Assembly (NCBI GenBank): GCA_049520515.1
Contig: JBEKPS010000003.1
Location: 124,001-188,000, forward strand
Direction of reading: 5' to 3'
Source: JAFAMS01 sp049520515
GTDB lineage: Bacteria; Vulcanimicrobiota; Vulcanimicrobiia; Vulcanimicrobiales; Vulcanimicrobiaceae
Length of the DNA: 64,000 nt
The notes below the pieces were generated by a model. The model was not told where the DNA came from. It did no database searches and worked only from the letters and a program-made list of their open reading frames with translations. Shown piece after piece: positions 25,594 to 35,174 of the stretch; positions within the stretch are counted from its first letter, which is position 1; each line of letters begins with the position of its first letter. A program made the translations under genes and the position numbers.

Positions 25594-26688
25594 TCAGAGC
25601 TGACGTAACCCTAAGAGCGTCTCTTGCAACACGGAATCCCAGTCACCATACTTCGGCTGGCGAATAAGACGCATCGTTGGGTACCACGGTGTATCGCTGC
25701 GACCGAGCAGCCAACGCCAATCCGCCGGTTGCGGAAGAAGTACCCAAACGGTCGCGCCAAGCGCGCCGGCCAGATGTGCAACGGCGGTGTCAACGCTCAC
25801 GATCAAATCGAGGTTCGCGATCAATGCCGCGGTGTCTGCGAAGCTCTCGAGCGATGCCGACACGTCTAAGACGTTCTCGGCAGCCGCAAGACCAGCGCGG
25901 TCTCGTTCACGCACATCTTTTTGCAATGAGACAAAGCTGATGCCGTCGATCCCGAGCAGGGGGCCAAGCTGTTCGAACGTGAGCGAACGTTGCCCATCCC
26001 TCACGTGGATCTGGCTACCCGCCCAATTGATTCCAACGCGCGGTTGCCCTTTAGGCAATTTGGAGTCGAGCCGTGCGCTCCATTCCTGCTCCTTACGCGT
26101 GTCGAGTGGCAGATACGGTATCTGAGCGGGAATCGTCTCTAAGGTGGTGCCAAAGACGCGCGCCAGATCGCAGATCATGACATAGGCGTCGAATTCTGTG
26201 TAGCTTGGTCGCGATAGGAGCACGTCGGATACGCCATCGATGCCCGCAAAGAGCGCAGACTGTTCGTGCCCCCATCCAACGTTGACGGTGCTGACGCGCT
26301 CTGCGGCGCGTGGAAGGTACCGCGAGAACATTATCGCATCGCCGATGCCTTCGTCGCAGATCACTAAGAGACGGCCGCCGTCCATTCGTTCTCCGGCCCA
26401 TTCCGGAATCGTAATGTCATCGAGCAGCTTCGTCGTCTTCGGATTGAATGGTTTCCGCCAGACGTACTCGCGCCAGCCGGGAAGAAATTGACCCTGCGCG
26501 AGGAGTGCTTGCGCGTAAGCCAAGTGCGCGCCAGAGTAATTGGGCGCCAACTCCGTGGCTCTAAGGAACATTTCAGATGCCGCGGCAACGTCGCCGGCGG
26601 CAAATAAGCCCAACCCTACGACGACTCGCGCGACGGCTTCAACGACGGCCGATGAGTCCGGTACATCATCGACACGATCTCCGTCCAT
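25594..26688 (-). CDS. TPR-containing glycosyltransferase-9-like protein (intact copy)
   Basis: A product of about 364 residues. The N-terminal helices (GDVAAASEMFLRATELAPNY then SGAHLAYAQALLAQGQFLPG) are TPR-like. The rest resembles the ADP-heptose transferase/GT9 fold, with VGINWAGS, FVSLQKD and SVDTAVAHLAGALG, followed by VWVLLPQPADWRWLLGRSDTPWYP. Such TPR-GT9 proteins modify surface glycans or protein. A second, damaged relative lies at 32579. ATG 26688 is preferred to GTG 26691. It is divergent from the TPR gene at 26803. Confidence 0.82.
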   Translation of the reverse strand: MDGDRVDDVPDSSAVVEAVARVVVGLGLFAAGDVAAASEMFLRATELAPNYSGAHLAYAQALLAQGQFLPGWREYVWRKPFNPKTTKLLDDITIPEWAGERMDGGRLLVICDEGIGDAIMFSRYLPRAAERVSTVNVGWGHEQSALFAGIDGVSDVLLSRPSYTEFDAYVMICDLARVFGTTLETIPAQIPYLPLDTRKEQEWSARLDSKLPKGQPRVGINWAGSQIHVRDGQRSLTFEQLGPLLGIDGISFVSLQKDVRERDRAGLAAAENVLDVSASLESFADTAALIANLDLIVSVDTAVAHLAGALGATVWVLLPQPADWRWLLGRSDTPWYPTMRLIRQPKYGDWDSVLQETLLGLRQL

Positions 26689-26802
26689 CACTCTCTACTT
26701 CCTGATTCTTGGATCTCGCCCCGCCCAGCTCTCACAGGCCGGAGAGGCGCACTGCAGGTCTTGGGATAACGTGAAACGTGCAGCGCGTGGAGGATGTTGA
26801 CG

Positions 26803-28047
26803 ATGAAACACCCGCTTCCCAAAATAGTGGCCGCGATTATAGTTGTCGCGATCTTGCCTATGGTTCCGGCGTGGGCGCAGCAGCCGTCGCCAAACTGGAC
26901 GTCCTGCAACAACGAGGGTGACGCCGTCACACTCGACGTGCAGATCGCCGCGTGTGCCGCAATTATAACGTCACATAGCGAGAACTCGAAGAATCTGGCG
27001 ATTGCATATAATAAGCGGGGCCTGGCTTACTATAAGAACGGCGACGATGATCGTGCGATCGATGACTTCAACCAGTCAATCAAACTCAACGCGCGAGACC
27101 CTATCGTCTTCAGTAATCTTGGCGATGCGTACACCGACAAGGGCATCTATGACTCCGCGATCGCCAGCTTCAAGAATGCTATTTTCATAAGTCCTCAGCT
27201 CGCGGCCGCGCTTATCGGTCGCGGCTACGCGGAGCTAGGACAAAACGATTACGGAAGTGCGAATACCGATTTCGACCAGGCGATCGGAATCGATCCAAAG
27301 TCTGCAGCGGCTTTCACCGGCCGGGGTACTGTCTACAGCCGTCGAGGAGACTACGATCGGGCGATCGCCGACTTCAACCAAGCAATGAGCCTCGACCCGA
27401 AGTTCGTGCGCGCCATTAGCGGCCGGGGTGATATCTACTTCATCAAACGTGATTACGACGCAGCGATCGCCGATTACAGTCAGGCGATTAGTATCAATCC
27501 ACGCTATTCAGTTGCCATCTTCGATCGGGCTCTTGCGTACGGGCGTAAGAACGATCTCGACCACGCGATCGCCGACTATACTGAAGTGATCCGAATCGAT
27601 CCCCAAAAGGAGACCGCGTACAACAACCGCGGTGCTCTGTATCGTCGGAAGGGTGACTACGATCGGGCGATTGCGGATTTTGATGCCGCAATCCGGCTCA
27701 ATGCGCAGGATGCATCAGCCTACACCAATCGGTGTTGGACGCGCGTCGTCTCTGGCCGCGATCTGACGACCGCGGCATCCGATTGCGATGAATCTGTGAA
27801 GCGAGCCCGGGATGCCACAGCCTACAGCAATCGCTGCGATCTCGATTTCAAGCTCGAACAGTTCGATAACGCGATAGCGGACTGCACCCAAGCATTCACT
27901 CTCGATCCGAAATTCGCTGGATCGCTGTACGTGCGTGGCCTTGCCAAGCGCAAGAAGGGCGATCCGAGTGCGGCCGCAGACATCGCTGCCGCGAAGGAAC
28001 TAAGAGCGAACGTCGATGCGGAATTTGCGAGTTACGGCATCAAATAG
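26803..28047 (+). CDS. Exported tetratricopeptide-repeat protein
   Basis: A product of about 414 residues from ATG 26803 (MKHPLPKIVAAIIVVAILPM) with GGAGG 9 bases before; ATG 26794 is an alternative. After a signal peptide (cleavage after AWAQ) about nine or ten 34-residue TPR units follow, each of the form YDRAIADFNQAMSLDPK. Such arrays act as protein-interaction scaffolds. No catalytic domain is attached. The stop (TAG) is 7 bases before the deacylase start at 28055, so the two genes are probably co-transcribed. Confidence 0.88.
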   Translation: MKHPLPKIVAAIIVVAILPMVPAWAQQPSPNWTSCNNEGDAVTLDVQIAACAAIITSHSENSKNLAIAYNKRGLAYYKNGDDDRAIDDFNQSIKLNARDPIVFSNLGDAYTDKGIYDSAIASFKNAIFISPQLAAALIGRGYAELGQNDYGSANTDFDQAIGIDPKSAAAFTGRGTVYSRRGDYDRAIADFNQAMSLDPKFVRAISGRGDIYFIKRDYDAAIADYSQAISINPRYSVAIFDRALAYGRKNDLDHAIADYTEVIRIDPQKETAYNNRGALYRRKGDYDRAIADFDAAIRLNAQDASAYTNRCWTRVVSGRDLTTAASDCDESVKRARDATAYSNRCDLDFKLEQFDNAIADCTQAFTLDPKFAGSLYVRGLAKRKKGDPSAAADIAAAKELRANVDAEFASYGIK

Positions 28048-28054
28048 GCGCGTC

Positions 28055-29623
28055 GTGAGTGGAGCGTTAGTGCTCGATGGGTCGGGAAGCCCGGCTTGCG
28101 AGGACGACATCTTCATCGTCGATGGCAAGGTTGACGACGTCCGTCCACATTCGGATCATCATCCCGGCTGGGAAGTGATAGACGCGACTGGGCTCACCGT
28201 TGCTCCCGGCTTCATCGATGCACATTCGCACGCCGACAATGTGCCGTTCTTGTCCGAGAACGACACGTCGAAGATATTTCAAGGCGTGACGACGGAAGTC
28301 GTTGGCAATTGCGGATTCAGCCTTGCGCCGGTTAATCCGCGATATCGATCTGAGCATCTCGGCCGCGTATCGATGTGGCGGCACGAATTCGCAGGCTGCA
28401 CGTTTGCGGAGTTCTTAGCGGAAGCCGACGAGCGTGGATACGTTACAAACTACGCGCCGCTGGTCGGACACGGCACCTTGCGCGTTGCCGCGATGGGTAT
28501 GGACGATCGCACGCCGACGGTAGCCGAGCAAAAACACATTGAAGACTTGCTCGATGAAGCCTTCGAAGCCGGCGCTTTCGGCATGTCGAGCGGGTTGATC
28601 TACCCTCCCGGTACGTACGCAGAGACGGACGAACTGATCGGGTTAGCAAATCGAATGCCGGAACGCGCCGTCTATGCCTCGCATATCCGAGGCGAGGGAT
28701 CAACGCTTCTCGACGCAGTGTCCGAAGCGCTGCGGATCGGCGAAGAGTCTTCGAGGCGCGTGATGATCTCGCATCATAAAGCGACAGGGAAGAGTAACTG
28801 GGGCGCGACAATGAAGTCGCTCGGACTCATCCACGCTGCGCTTGGGCGCGGTGTCGACGTCTATCAAGATGTCTATCCGTATATTGCGGCAAGCACGTAT
28901 CTCTCGACGCTGGTTCCGCCGGAATACCATGCCGGCGGACGAGATGCGACGCTTGCGCGGCTCACGGATCCAGTGCAGCTGACTCGCCTGAAGGCGCAGC
29001 TCTCACAGGTCGGTAACGGCTTCGATAATCGCTTGCTGGAAGCGGGATACGATCATGTCCTGATCGCGTCCACCGCGAGCGGCGCCTTCGAAGGCATGAC
29101 GATCCCGGAAATTGCAACGTCGCTCGGCAAGTCCGAATTCGATGCTTTGATTCACGTGCTCGTCAGCGAGCAGCTGACGCCGACGATGATCATCTTTCTC
29201 ATGGACGAAGGCGACGTCAAGCGCGTTATGAGCGACGACCGCACGGCGATTGGTTCTGACGGTCTTGCACCAGGCGCCGGCGGGAAACCGCATCCTCGCA
29301 TGTTCGGTACCTTCCCCCGCGTCTTCTCGCGATATGTGCGCGAGCTCGATGTGCTCACGTTCAATCAAGCCGTTTATAAGATGACGGGGCTACCGGCGGA
29401 AATCTTTCGCCTGGATGACGTCGGCATCATCGCGTCCGGAAAGATGGCCGACCTCGTCGCATTCGACGCCGCGACCATTGCCGACGATCTCGACTATCGC
29501 GATCCTGTTCGGCAGCCGAAGGGAATTTCGTGGGTGATGCAAGCCGGAGAAACGATCGTCAAGGATGGACGGCTCTGCTCCGAACGCCGCGGCAGACGTC
29601 TGCATCCCAGTGGACTAACGTAA
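28055..29623 (+). CDS. N-acyl-D-amino-acid deacylase (D-aminoacylase)
   Basis: An amidohydrolase of about 522 residues that hydrolyses N-acyl-D-amino acids. GTG 28055 is chosen because the earlier frame overlaps the upstream gene. Key features are GFIDAHSHADN (metal-binding His pair), VVGNCGFSLAP, GHGTLR, SSGLIYPPGTYAETDEL, SHIRGEG, ISHHKATGKSNWG (second metal site) and the C-terminal IGSDGLAPG (catalytic Asp). Length and motif order match the family. Role: use of D-amino-acid derivatives, possibly from peptidoglycan. It converges on the DoxX gene with a 9-base overlap. Confidence 0.93.
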   Translation: MSGALVLDGSGSPACEDDIFIVDGKVDDVRPHSDHHPGWEVIDATGLTVAPGFIDAHSHADNVPFLSENDTSKIFQGVTTEVVGNCGFSLAPVNPRYRSEHLGRVSMWRHEFAGCTFAEFLAEADERGYVTNYAPLVGHGTLRVAAMGMDDRTPTVAEQKHIEDLLDEAFEAGAFGMSSGLIYPPGTYAETDELIGLANRMPERAVYASHIRGEGSTLLDAVSEALRIGEESSRRVMISHHKATGKSNWGATMKSLGLIHAALGRGVDVYQDVYPYIAASTYLSTLVPPEYHAGGRDATLARLTDPVQLTRLKAQLSQVGNGFDNRLLEAGYDHVLIASTASGAFEGMTIPEIATSLGKSEFDALIHVLVSEQLTPTMIIFLMDEGDVKRVMSDDRTAIGSDGLAPGAGGKPHPRMFGTFPRVFSRYVRELDVLTFNQAVYKMTGLPAEIFRLDDVGIIASGKMADLVAFDAATIADDLDYRDPVRQPKGISWVMQAGETIVKDGRLCSERRGRRLHPSGLT

Positions 29624-29998
29624 TAAGACGAAGCGTCCGCCGTCGGTGAAGAGAATGACGAGTAGCGCCGACGTCAACATCGTGTCGTAGTACCAACCGA
29701 ATCCGTCCGCTCCCCAGAAACCGGTTTTCCAGACGAAGATTTTTTTCTGAATCGCTCCGAGCATGATCAGGACGAGGCCGATTGCGGCGAGTTGCGGTAG
29801 CACGCCGAGAATAATGCCGGCTCCGCCCGCCATCTCGGCAACCGCGAGAAAGATGGTGAAGCCCTTGGGCATCCCGATGCTCTTGCTGCGCGTGTCGGGA
29901 TCTTTAAAATCGCGATAGCCGCTGTTGGCATAGATCGCTCCGACCATGATTCGCATAAAGAGCAAGCCGAAGTCCGTCAGCGATGTAAGATCAAACAT
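29615..29998 (-). CDS. DoxX-family membrane protein
   Basis: A 127-residue protein with four hydrophobic helices. GLLFMRIMVGAIYANSGYRD, then FLAVAEMAGGAGIILGVLPQ and LAAIGLVLIMLGAIQKKI, match DoxX/YphA-like quinone-associated membrane proteins. Relatives function with thiosulfate:quinone or other electron-transfer systems, but many are of unknown role. It lies 6 bases after the ThDP-enzyme remnant. Confidence 0.85.
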   Translation of the reverse strand: MFDLTSLTDFGLLFMRIMVGAIYANSGYRDFKDPDTRSKSIGMPKGFTIFLAVAEMAGGAGIILGVLPQLAAIGLVLIMLGAIQKKIFVWKTGFWGADGFGWYYDTMLTSALLVILFTDGGRFVLLR

Positions 29999-30004
29999 GG
30001 GCGC

Positions 30005-30181
30005 TTAAGGCCGTAGGCTCGGCGACGTCACGAGATTGAGATTGTTCGCGGCTTCCTGGAGCACGAGCTCCGGATGCCCGCTGATCGTCGGATTGAGCGC
30101 ATCGCCGACGATGCCGTAGCATCGGCGTACTCCAGCGGCGCTCAGCAGCTCCCACATGGCATCGGCGACGTTCTTGCTCAT
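30005..30181 (-). pseudogene. Truncated ThDP-dependent (pyruvate-oxidase-like) enzyme fragment
   Basis: ATG 30181 with GGAG upstream opens a 58-residue frame beginning MSKNVADAMWELLSAAGVRR, CYGIVGDALNPTI. That is the N-terminal ThDP-enzyme signature (helix followed by 'GxxGDxLNP'). The frame then ends with HPELVLQEAANNLNLVTSPS and stops; the other 500 residues of such an enzyme are missing. The properly placed start suggests that a once complete gene suffered a large internal deletion. The fragment may still be expressed. Confidence 0.6.
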
Positions 30182-30256
30182 CGTAATTTCTCCAATGTAC
30201 GCGTGACCACAATGGACTCGAAATGTCAAGAAATGATGTGCGGCTGGCGATCGCTC

Positions 30257-32482
30257 TTATTTACTCTCTAATCTTTCGACGCCATCCCATGACTCAATCG
30301 ATCGAAAAGCCTTGAGGTCGCGGCAGCGCTGCGCAAAGTGTGCTGCGGCTCGGTCATCCGGGGCGTCTGAAGCAATACGATCGAAAACAGCCTCTGCTTT
30401 CTCGAAATCCCCGCGCGCGAACACCGCGACGGCGTCTGAGAAACTCTCTTGAGACTGTAATTTCTGCAGTATTAGTTCGGGTTGATCGGCGTCGAAGATC
30501 TCGAATATCTCGACCCCGTGGGTCGTGCCTTTCACCTGTACGTGACCGAGCGATCGCAGGCGATACTGCTCCGGGTCCTCCAGCTTTGCGATGACGGCAT
30601 CGCTGGCGATGATCCGGCTGCCGTACATTTTCGTCAGCCCTTCCATGCGCGAAGCGACGTTCACGGCGTCGGCGATGACCGTCGTCTCGATCCGCTCCGT
30701 CTCGCCGATCGTACCTAGCGCGAGAGTGCCGTGATGGAGGCCGACGCCGATTGCGATTGCACGATAACCGGCGCGCGCGCGCATTTGGTTGTAGTGAGCC
30801 ACCTCGACCTGCAGTGCGATCGCGGTGTCGACGGCATCATTCGTGCTCTCAGGGAAAAGAGCCATGATGGCATCGCCGATGTACTTGTCGATGAAGCCGT
30901 TGTGGTCGCGAATGACCGGCCCGACGCGCGTGAGATATGAGTTCAGAAAATCAAAGGTCTCCTGCGCTGACATCGATTCGGCTAGCGTCGTAAACGAGCG
31001 GATATCAGAGAATAGCAATGTCATCTCGCGGAGAATGTGGTCGCCGAGGTTGAGGTCCTCAACCGACGCCTTGCCGAGATGTTGAAGGAACGCTCGCGGG
31101 ACGAAGCGCTCCATTGCGATATTCTGGGTGTTGAGCCGCGCGACCATCTGCTCTTGCCCCGACGCGAGCTTTTCGAGCGCGTATTCTTTTTCCGACAGTG
31201 CCCGGACGGTGTCGCGGTTTGCCGTTTGAATACGATCCGCGAGCGCGAACGTGAGAAATAGCGCGTCCCAGATAAACGCGACGTTGCCTCCCCATTCCTG
31301 AACGAAAGCGAGAACGGTGTTGAGCGCCGCCGGGATGTTTACATACGCTACCGCCACCACACCGTACAGGATGAAGAAAAGACCGCCGATCGCCAAAAGG
31401 TAGAACCGCGCCGGCTGGAACCCCTTTCTCCACACAACGAATCCGCTGGCTATCAACAGACAATAGAACAGCACGTCCGGACCATAAATGAGCCAATTCA
31501 CGACCGACGTGCTCGAAAGCTGGGGCGTGACCCCAGGGTAGATTACGCAAACAACGTCGAGAATAAGTGCAAGCAGCACTGCGATGTGCAGCAGTGGCAC
31601 GCGTCGAGGAAGATCGAGAAAAAGTCGCCCAAAATTGTAGAGTGTAATGCTTACGGCGGCGTACACGATGGATTCCGTTGGATAGATTGGCACCGCGGCC
31701 CACGGCCAAATGAATTTCCAGGCAAGCTGCGACGGCACGAGATTCATCAGGATGCTGACGAGCATAAAGAAGACGTACGCCAAGAATGCGCCGTCGCGCA
31801 AATAGACAAACAACAACAGATTCGTGAGCGCAAAGGCGAGAAAGATGCCAACGTACACGGCGTCAGAGACGTTAATGTCGTACTGCGTGACCAGCGCTTC
31901 GTCATATCGCGCGGCGCCTAAAAATAAATGACCCCCGACTCCGTGATATGAAAAATGAAGAAACAATGGCTGGCCGGTCATGGCTTGCTGCGGAATGATT
32001 ATGGCGGCGTAGGGGAGCGTTTTCAGCGATCGATGTGCGAACGGGATGAGGCGTCCGAATCGGAAGAGCGAGTGTGCGCCGCGGGCGTCCGGCACATACA
32101 GATCAGCGACGTTGAGCGTTCCGGACGTGACAATGATCCATGCCTGTTTCGCGGCATGCGAACGCAGTCGAAAACGCACCCAGCCGCTTGCGTATCTGCT
32201 GCCTAAACTCGACGTCGCAGTCCAAGGTTTGAACCGGGCTTGGTACGTTTTCGAGGCAACGTCCTCGATGGACGCCGGGTGATATTCGTCATCTACGAAG
32301 TAGTCGAAGGGGATCTCAGCGCCTCGAATCGAGACATCCTCAGTGGGCTGAATGGCGTCCGGATCGAGTTGCGCCGTATCGAGATCGAGGACCGGCGATG
32401 CGAAAGCCGCGCGCTGCACGCTAAAGAAGATCGCCGCTATGACGATCGCGCTTACCGCAATCAGCGCTAGCCCGAATCGCAT
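30257..32482 (-). CDS. Adenylate/guanylate cyclase with 7TM-DISM sensor
   Basis: A 741-residue membrane signalling protein. After an N-terminal membrane helix, residues about 40-190 form a DISMED2-like extracytoplasmic sensor (SGWVRFRLRSHAAKQAWIIV). Seven hydrophobic helices of the 7TMR-DISM type follow at about 215-400, then a coiled linker and a class III cyclase domain: LLFSDIRSFTTLAESM, FIDKYIGDAIMALFP with the two metal-binding Asp, and HHGTLALGTIGETERIETTV. A TPR-like tail ends the protein. It makes cAMP or cGMP in response to an extracellular ligand. A cNMP-binding protein is encoded nearby at 33474. Confidence 0.9.
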   Translation of the reverse strand: MRFGLALIAVSAIVIAAIFFSVQRAAFASPVLDLDTAQLDPDAIQPTEDVSIRGAEIPFDYFVDDEYHPASIEDVASKTYQARFKPWTATSSLGSRYASGWVRFRLRSHAAKQAWIIVTSGTLNVADLYVPDARGAHSLFRFGRLIPFAHRSLKTLPYAAIIIPQQAMTGQPLFLHFSYHGVGGHLFLGAARYDEALVTQYDINVSDAVYVGIFLAFALTNLLLFVYLRDGAFLAYVFFMLVSILMNLVPSQLAWKFIWPWAAVPIYPTESIVYAAVSITLYNFGRLFLDLPRRVPLLHIAVLLALILDVVCVIYPGVTPQLSSTSVVNWLIYGPDVLFYCLLIASGFVVWRKGFQPARFYLLAIGGLFFILYGVVAVAYVNIPAALNTVLAFVQEWGGNVAFIWDALFLTFALADRIQTANRDTVRALSEKEYALEKLASGQEQMVARLNTQNIAMERFVPRAFLQHLGKASVEDLNLGDHILREMTLLFSDIRSFTTLAESMSAQETFDFLNSYLTRVGPVIRDHNGFIDKYIGDAIMALFPESTNDAVDTAIALQVEVAHYNQMRARAGYRAIAIGVGLHHGTLALGTIGETERIETTVIADAVNVASRMEGLTKMYGSRIIASDAVIAKLEDPEQYRLRSLGHVQVKGTTHGVEIFEIFDADQPELILQKLQSQESFSDAVAVFARGDFEKAEAVFDRIASDAPDDRAAAHFAQRCRDLKAFRSIESWDGVERLESK

Positions 32483-32578
32483 TTAACATTGTTAGCTAGA
32501 AAGGCGCCCCGGCCCTATCCTTGGGTCATCGCCGCGTCGCGCTGGAGATCATGCGAAAACCTTAGCATAGGACCTGGC

Positions 32579-33492
32579 ATGTTCGATCCGTCTCAGGATT
32601 CACAATCCGCAACCGTCTCTGAGCAGGCGGCACATGCGTTAATCGACGCCGGTTGGGTATTGAGATTCGCCGGCGACGATCTTGGGGCGACCGAAACATT
32701 CTTGCGCGCCGTGGAGATGGCGCCGCTTTTGCCCCGCGCACATCTCGCGTATGCGGAGGCGCTTCTCGCGCGCGGTGAGCTGCTGCGCGGCTGGAAAGAG
32801 TTCGCGTGGCGAAAAATACTCAACGAGCACACACGAAAGATCGTGGAGCGAATCGAGTTGCCCGAATGGACCGGCGGGCAGATGACGGACGGCCGCCTCC
32901 TGGTTGTCTGCGACGAAGGCATCGGCGATGCAATAATGTTCGCACGCTATCTACCGCTTGTCGCCGAACGTGTCGGCCAGGTTGCGGTCGGATGGGGACC
33001 GGAGCACGCGGCGCTCCTCAAGCGGATAAACGGCGTGTCGGACGTTCACGTGTCCGCACCCAATCCGCACGATTTCGACGCCTACCTGTTCATTTGCGAT
33101 CTGCCGGACGTGTTCGAGACGACGCTGGAGACGATCCCCGCCGCGATTCCGTACATACCGCTCGATGAGGTGAAGGTTCAGCAGTGGAGGCAACGGCTCG
33201 CAATCGCGATCTCAGGCGACCAACTTCGTGTCGGAATAAATTGGTCCGGAAATCCGTCGAATCGCCGCGACGCGCAGCGTTCACTTGCGTTCGGTCAACT
33301 TGCTCCGTTGCTCGATGTCGAAGGGATCAACTTTGTGTCGCTGCAGAAAGAGGTGCGCGAAGCGGGCCGATCGAGCGCCCTGACACGCCGTGGTATCCGA
33401 CGATGCAGCTCATTCGCCAGCAGAAGAGCGGCGACTGGACTCCCGTCGTGATGGAGGCCCAGCGTTGGTTGCGTCATCCGCCTCCAAGATAG
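32579..33492 (+). pseudogene. TPR-GT9-like protein, damaged copy (internal deletion and frame change)
   Basis: From ATG 32579 (MFDPSQDSQSATVSEQAAHA) it parallels the gene at 25594: same TPR start, same CDEGIGDAIMF block, VGINWSGN and NFVSLQKEVREA. At about 33365 the reading frame departs from homology and ends at 33451 with a basic nonsense tail. The expected end (RPDTPWYPTMQLIRQQKSGD then TPVVMEAQRWL) appears in another frame to 33492. Compared with the intact copy, roughly 55 residues including SVDTAVAHLAG are deleted. It is therefore probably non-functional as a transferase. Confidence 0.75.
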
Positions 33493-35096
33493 CGGTGTAC
33501 GAACGCGATTGCCATGCTGCCTTCACCGACGCTGGCGGCGACGCGTTTGATCGAGCCGGCGCGAACGTCGCCCACGGCAAAAATTCCCGGCACGCTTGTT
33601 TCCAGAATGAACGGATATCGCTCGAGCGGCCAATGTCCGCCTTGCATAGCATCCGCTCCCGTGCAAACGTAGCCGTCGACATCGCGTTGGATTGAGGCGG
33701 GCAGCCACGCGGTCTCGGCATCGGCGCCGATCAGAATGAACAGTGCGGAGGCGTCCCGCTGTGTCGTCTTTTGGGTCATGTTGTCGACGACGGTAATCGC
33801 TTCCAAGTGATCGTTACCGATCGCATCAACGACCTCGGCGTGCGTCTCAACGCGTACGTTCGCTTTGGTCTTCAGCTGTTTGATGAGATAGTCCGACATG
33901 CTGCTCGCGAGGGAATCGCCACGAACGAGCAAGGTGACCGATCGCGCAAAACTCGAGAAATTTATTGCCGCTTGGCCCGCAGAGTTGCCGCCGCCGACGA
34001 GATAGACATCCTTGCCCTGAATCGAGCGTTCCTCGCCGGGAGCCGCGCCAAAAAATACGCCGCGGCCCTGCAGTGCAGAGAGCGACGGGACGTTGAGCCG
34101 CCGCCAGGCGACGCCCGTTGCAATGACGATCGTCTTCGCGCAGACGTAATCCCCGCCGTCGAAGCTCAGGACGCGCTCGTCGACGTCGAGACTCTCAACG
34201 GCGCGCGTTACGACGATTTCTGCGCCCAAGCGCGTGGCCTGTTGCAGTGCGCGATTGGCGAGGTCATCGCCCGAGATGCCAAACGGAAATCCCAAGTAGT
34301 TTTCGATGCGCGAGGACGTGCCGGCCTGACCGCCCGGAGCTTCCTGCTCGATCATGATCGTCGAGAGGCCTTCGGATGCACCGTAGACGGCTGCCGCAAG
34401 TCCCGCCGGGCCGCCGCCGACAATCGCGACATCGTACGTTTTCGTTCTTGGGAAAACGCACAAGCCGATCGCGACGGCGAGATCACGAATTGAAGGTTCT
34501 CCCAGCAATGTTCCATCCGGCAGCCGGACGATCGGAAAACGCTGAGTAGGCGTTGTCACGGAATCCTCGGGGATGGTCCAATCATACTCGATCGAATTGC
34601 GTCGCAAGAACTCTCGTAGATCATGCCCCGCAGCATGGTACTCCGGCGCGATAACGGCGAGGATGTGCGCTGGTGCAGCGGCGAGCTCTTGGAGTCCCTC
34701 CACGCGTTCCATTGCGATGGTCGTTATGGACGCGGCGATCTCCGGTGCTGCCGTGGCGAGTGCGCGAAAATCTTTGAGTTCGATGCGCATCACGCGAGCG
34801 GGAGTCGTAGCACGGAAGTTTGCGAGCGACGGCGTGTCCAGAATGACGGGAACCTCGCCGAACGTCTCGCCGGGACCGCGCGCTCCGATCACGCGTTCGA
34901 CGCCGTCGACGAATTTGGTGCCTTCTATCCCGCCCTCGACAACGATGTAAAACGCACGACGCGGCTCGCCCTCGCGTATCGCGTACTCGCCGGCCTGTAG
35001 CCGGATATCGGCGCTCGTGCTTGCGAGGTGGTCGAGCTCTTTGTCGGCGAGCGAGGAGAAGAGTGGAATGGTCCGCAGTTCATCGCGCGTGAACAT
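33474..35096 (-). CDS. cNMP-binding domain fused to thioredoxin-reductase-like flavoprotein
   Basis: A 540-residue protein. Residues about 10-130 are a cyclic-nucleotide-binding/Crp-like cupin (AGEYAIREGEPRRAFYIVVE, GETFGEVPVILD). From about 215 a thioredoxin-reductase fold follows: FAD-binding VAIVGGGPAGLAAAVYGASEG, NADPH-binding VYLVGGGNSAGQAAINF, and C-terminal FAVGDVRAGSIKRVAASVGE. The usual CxxC of thioredoxin reductase is replaced (VFFGAAPGE), so it cannot be a classical reductase; this is known for the fused family. It may transfer electrons under cyclic-nucleotide control, and a cyclase is encoded nearby. Confidence 0.88.
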   Translation of the reverse strand: MFTRDELRTIPLFSSLADKELDHLASTSADIRLQAGEYAIREGEPRRAFYIVVEGGIEGTKFVDGVERVIGARGPGETFGEVPVILDTPSLANFRATTPARVMRIELKDFRALATAAPEIAASITTIAMERVEGLQELAAAPAHILAVIAPEYHAAGHDLREFLRRNSIEYDWTIPEDSVTTPTQRFPIVRLPDGTLLGEPSIRDLAVAIGLCVFPRTKTYDVAIVGGGPAGLAAAVYGASEGLSTIMIEQEAPGGQAGTSSRIENYLGFPFGISGDDLANRALQQATRLGAEIVVTRAVESLDVDERVLSFDGGDYVCAKTIVIATGVAWRRLNVPSLSALQGRGVFFGAAPGEERSIQGKDVYLVGGGNSAGQAAINFSSFARSVTLLVRGDSLASSMSDYLIKQLKTKANVRVETHAEVVDAIGNDHLEAITVVDNMTQKTTQRDASALFILIGADAETAWLPASIQRDVDGYVCTGADAMQGGHWPLERYPFILETSVPGIFAVGDVRAGSIKRVAASVGEGSMAIAFVHRYLGGG

Positions 35097-35174
35097 CGAT
35101 TACGTGAGCTTTCCTACCGTGGACGGCCGAATACCTATCGCGGGTGGTCTTGCGCGAGCGCAGAAGGGACCGCC

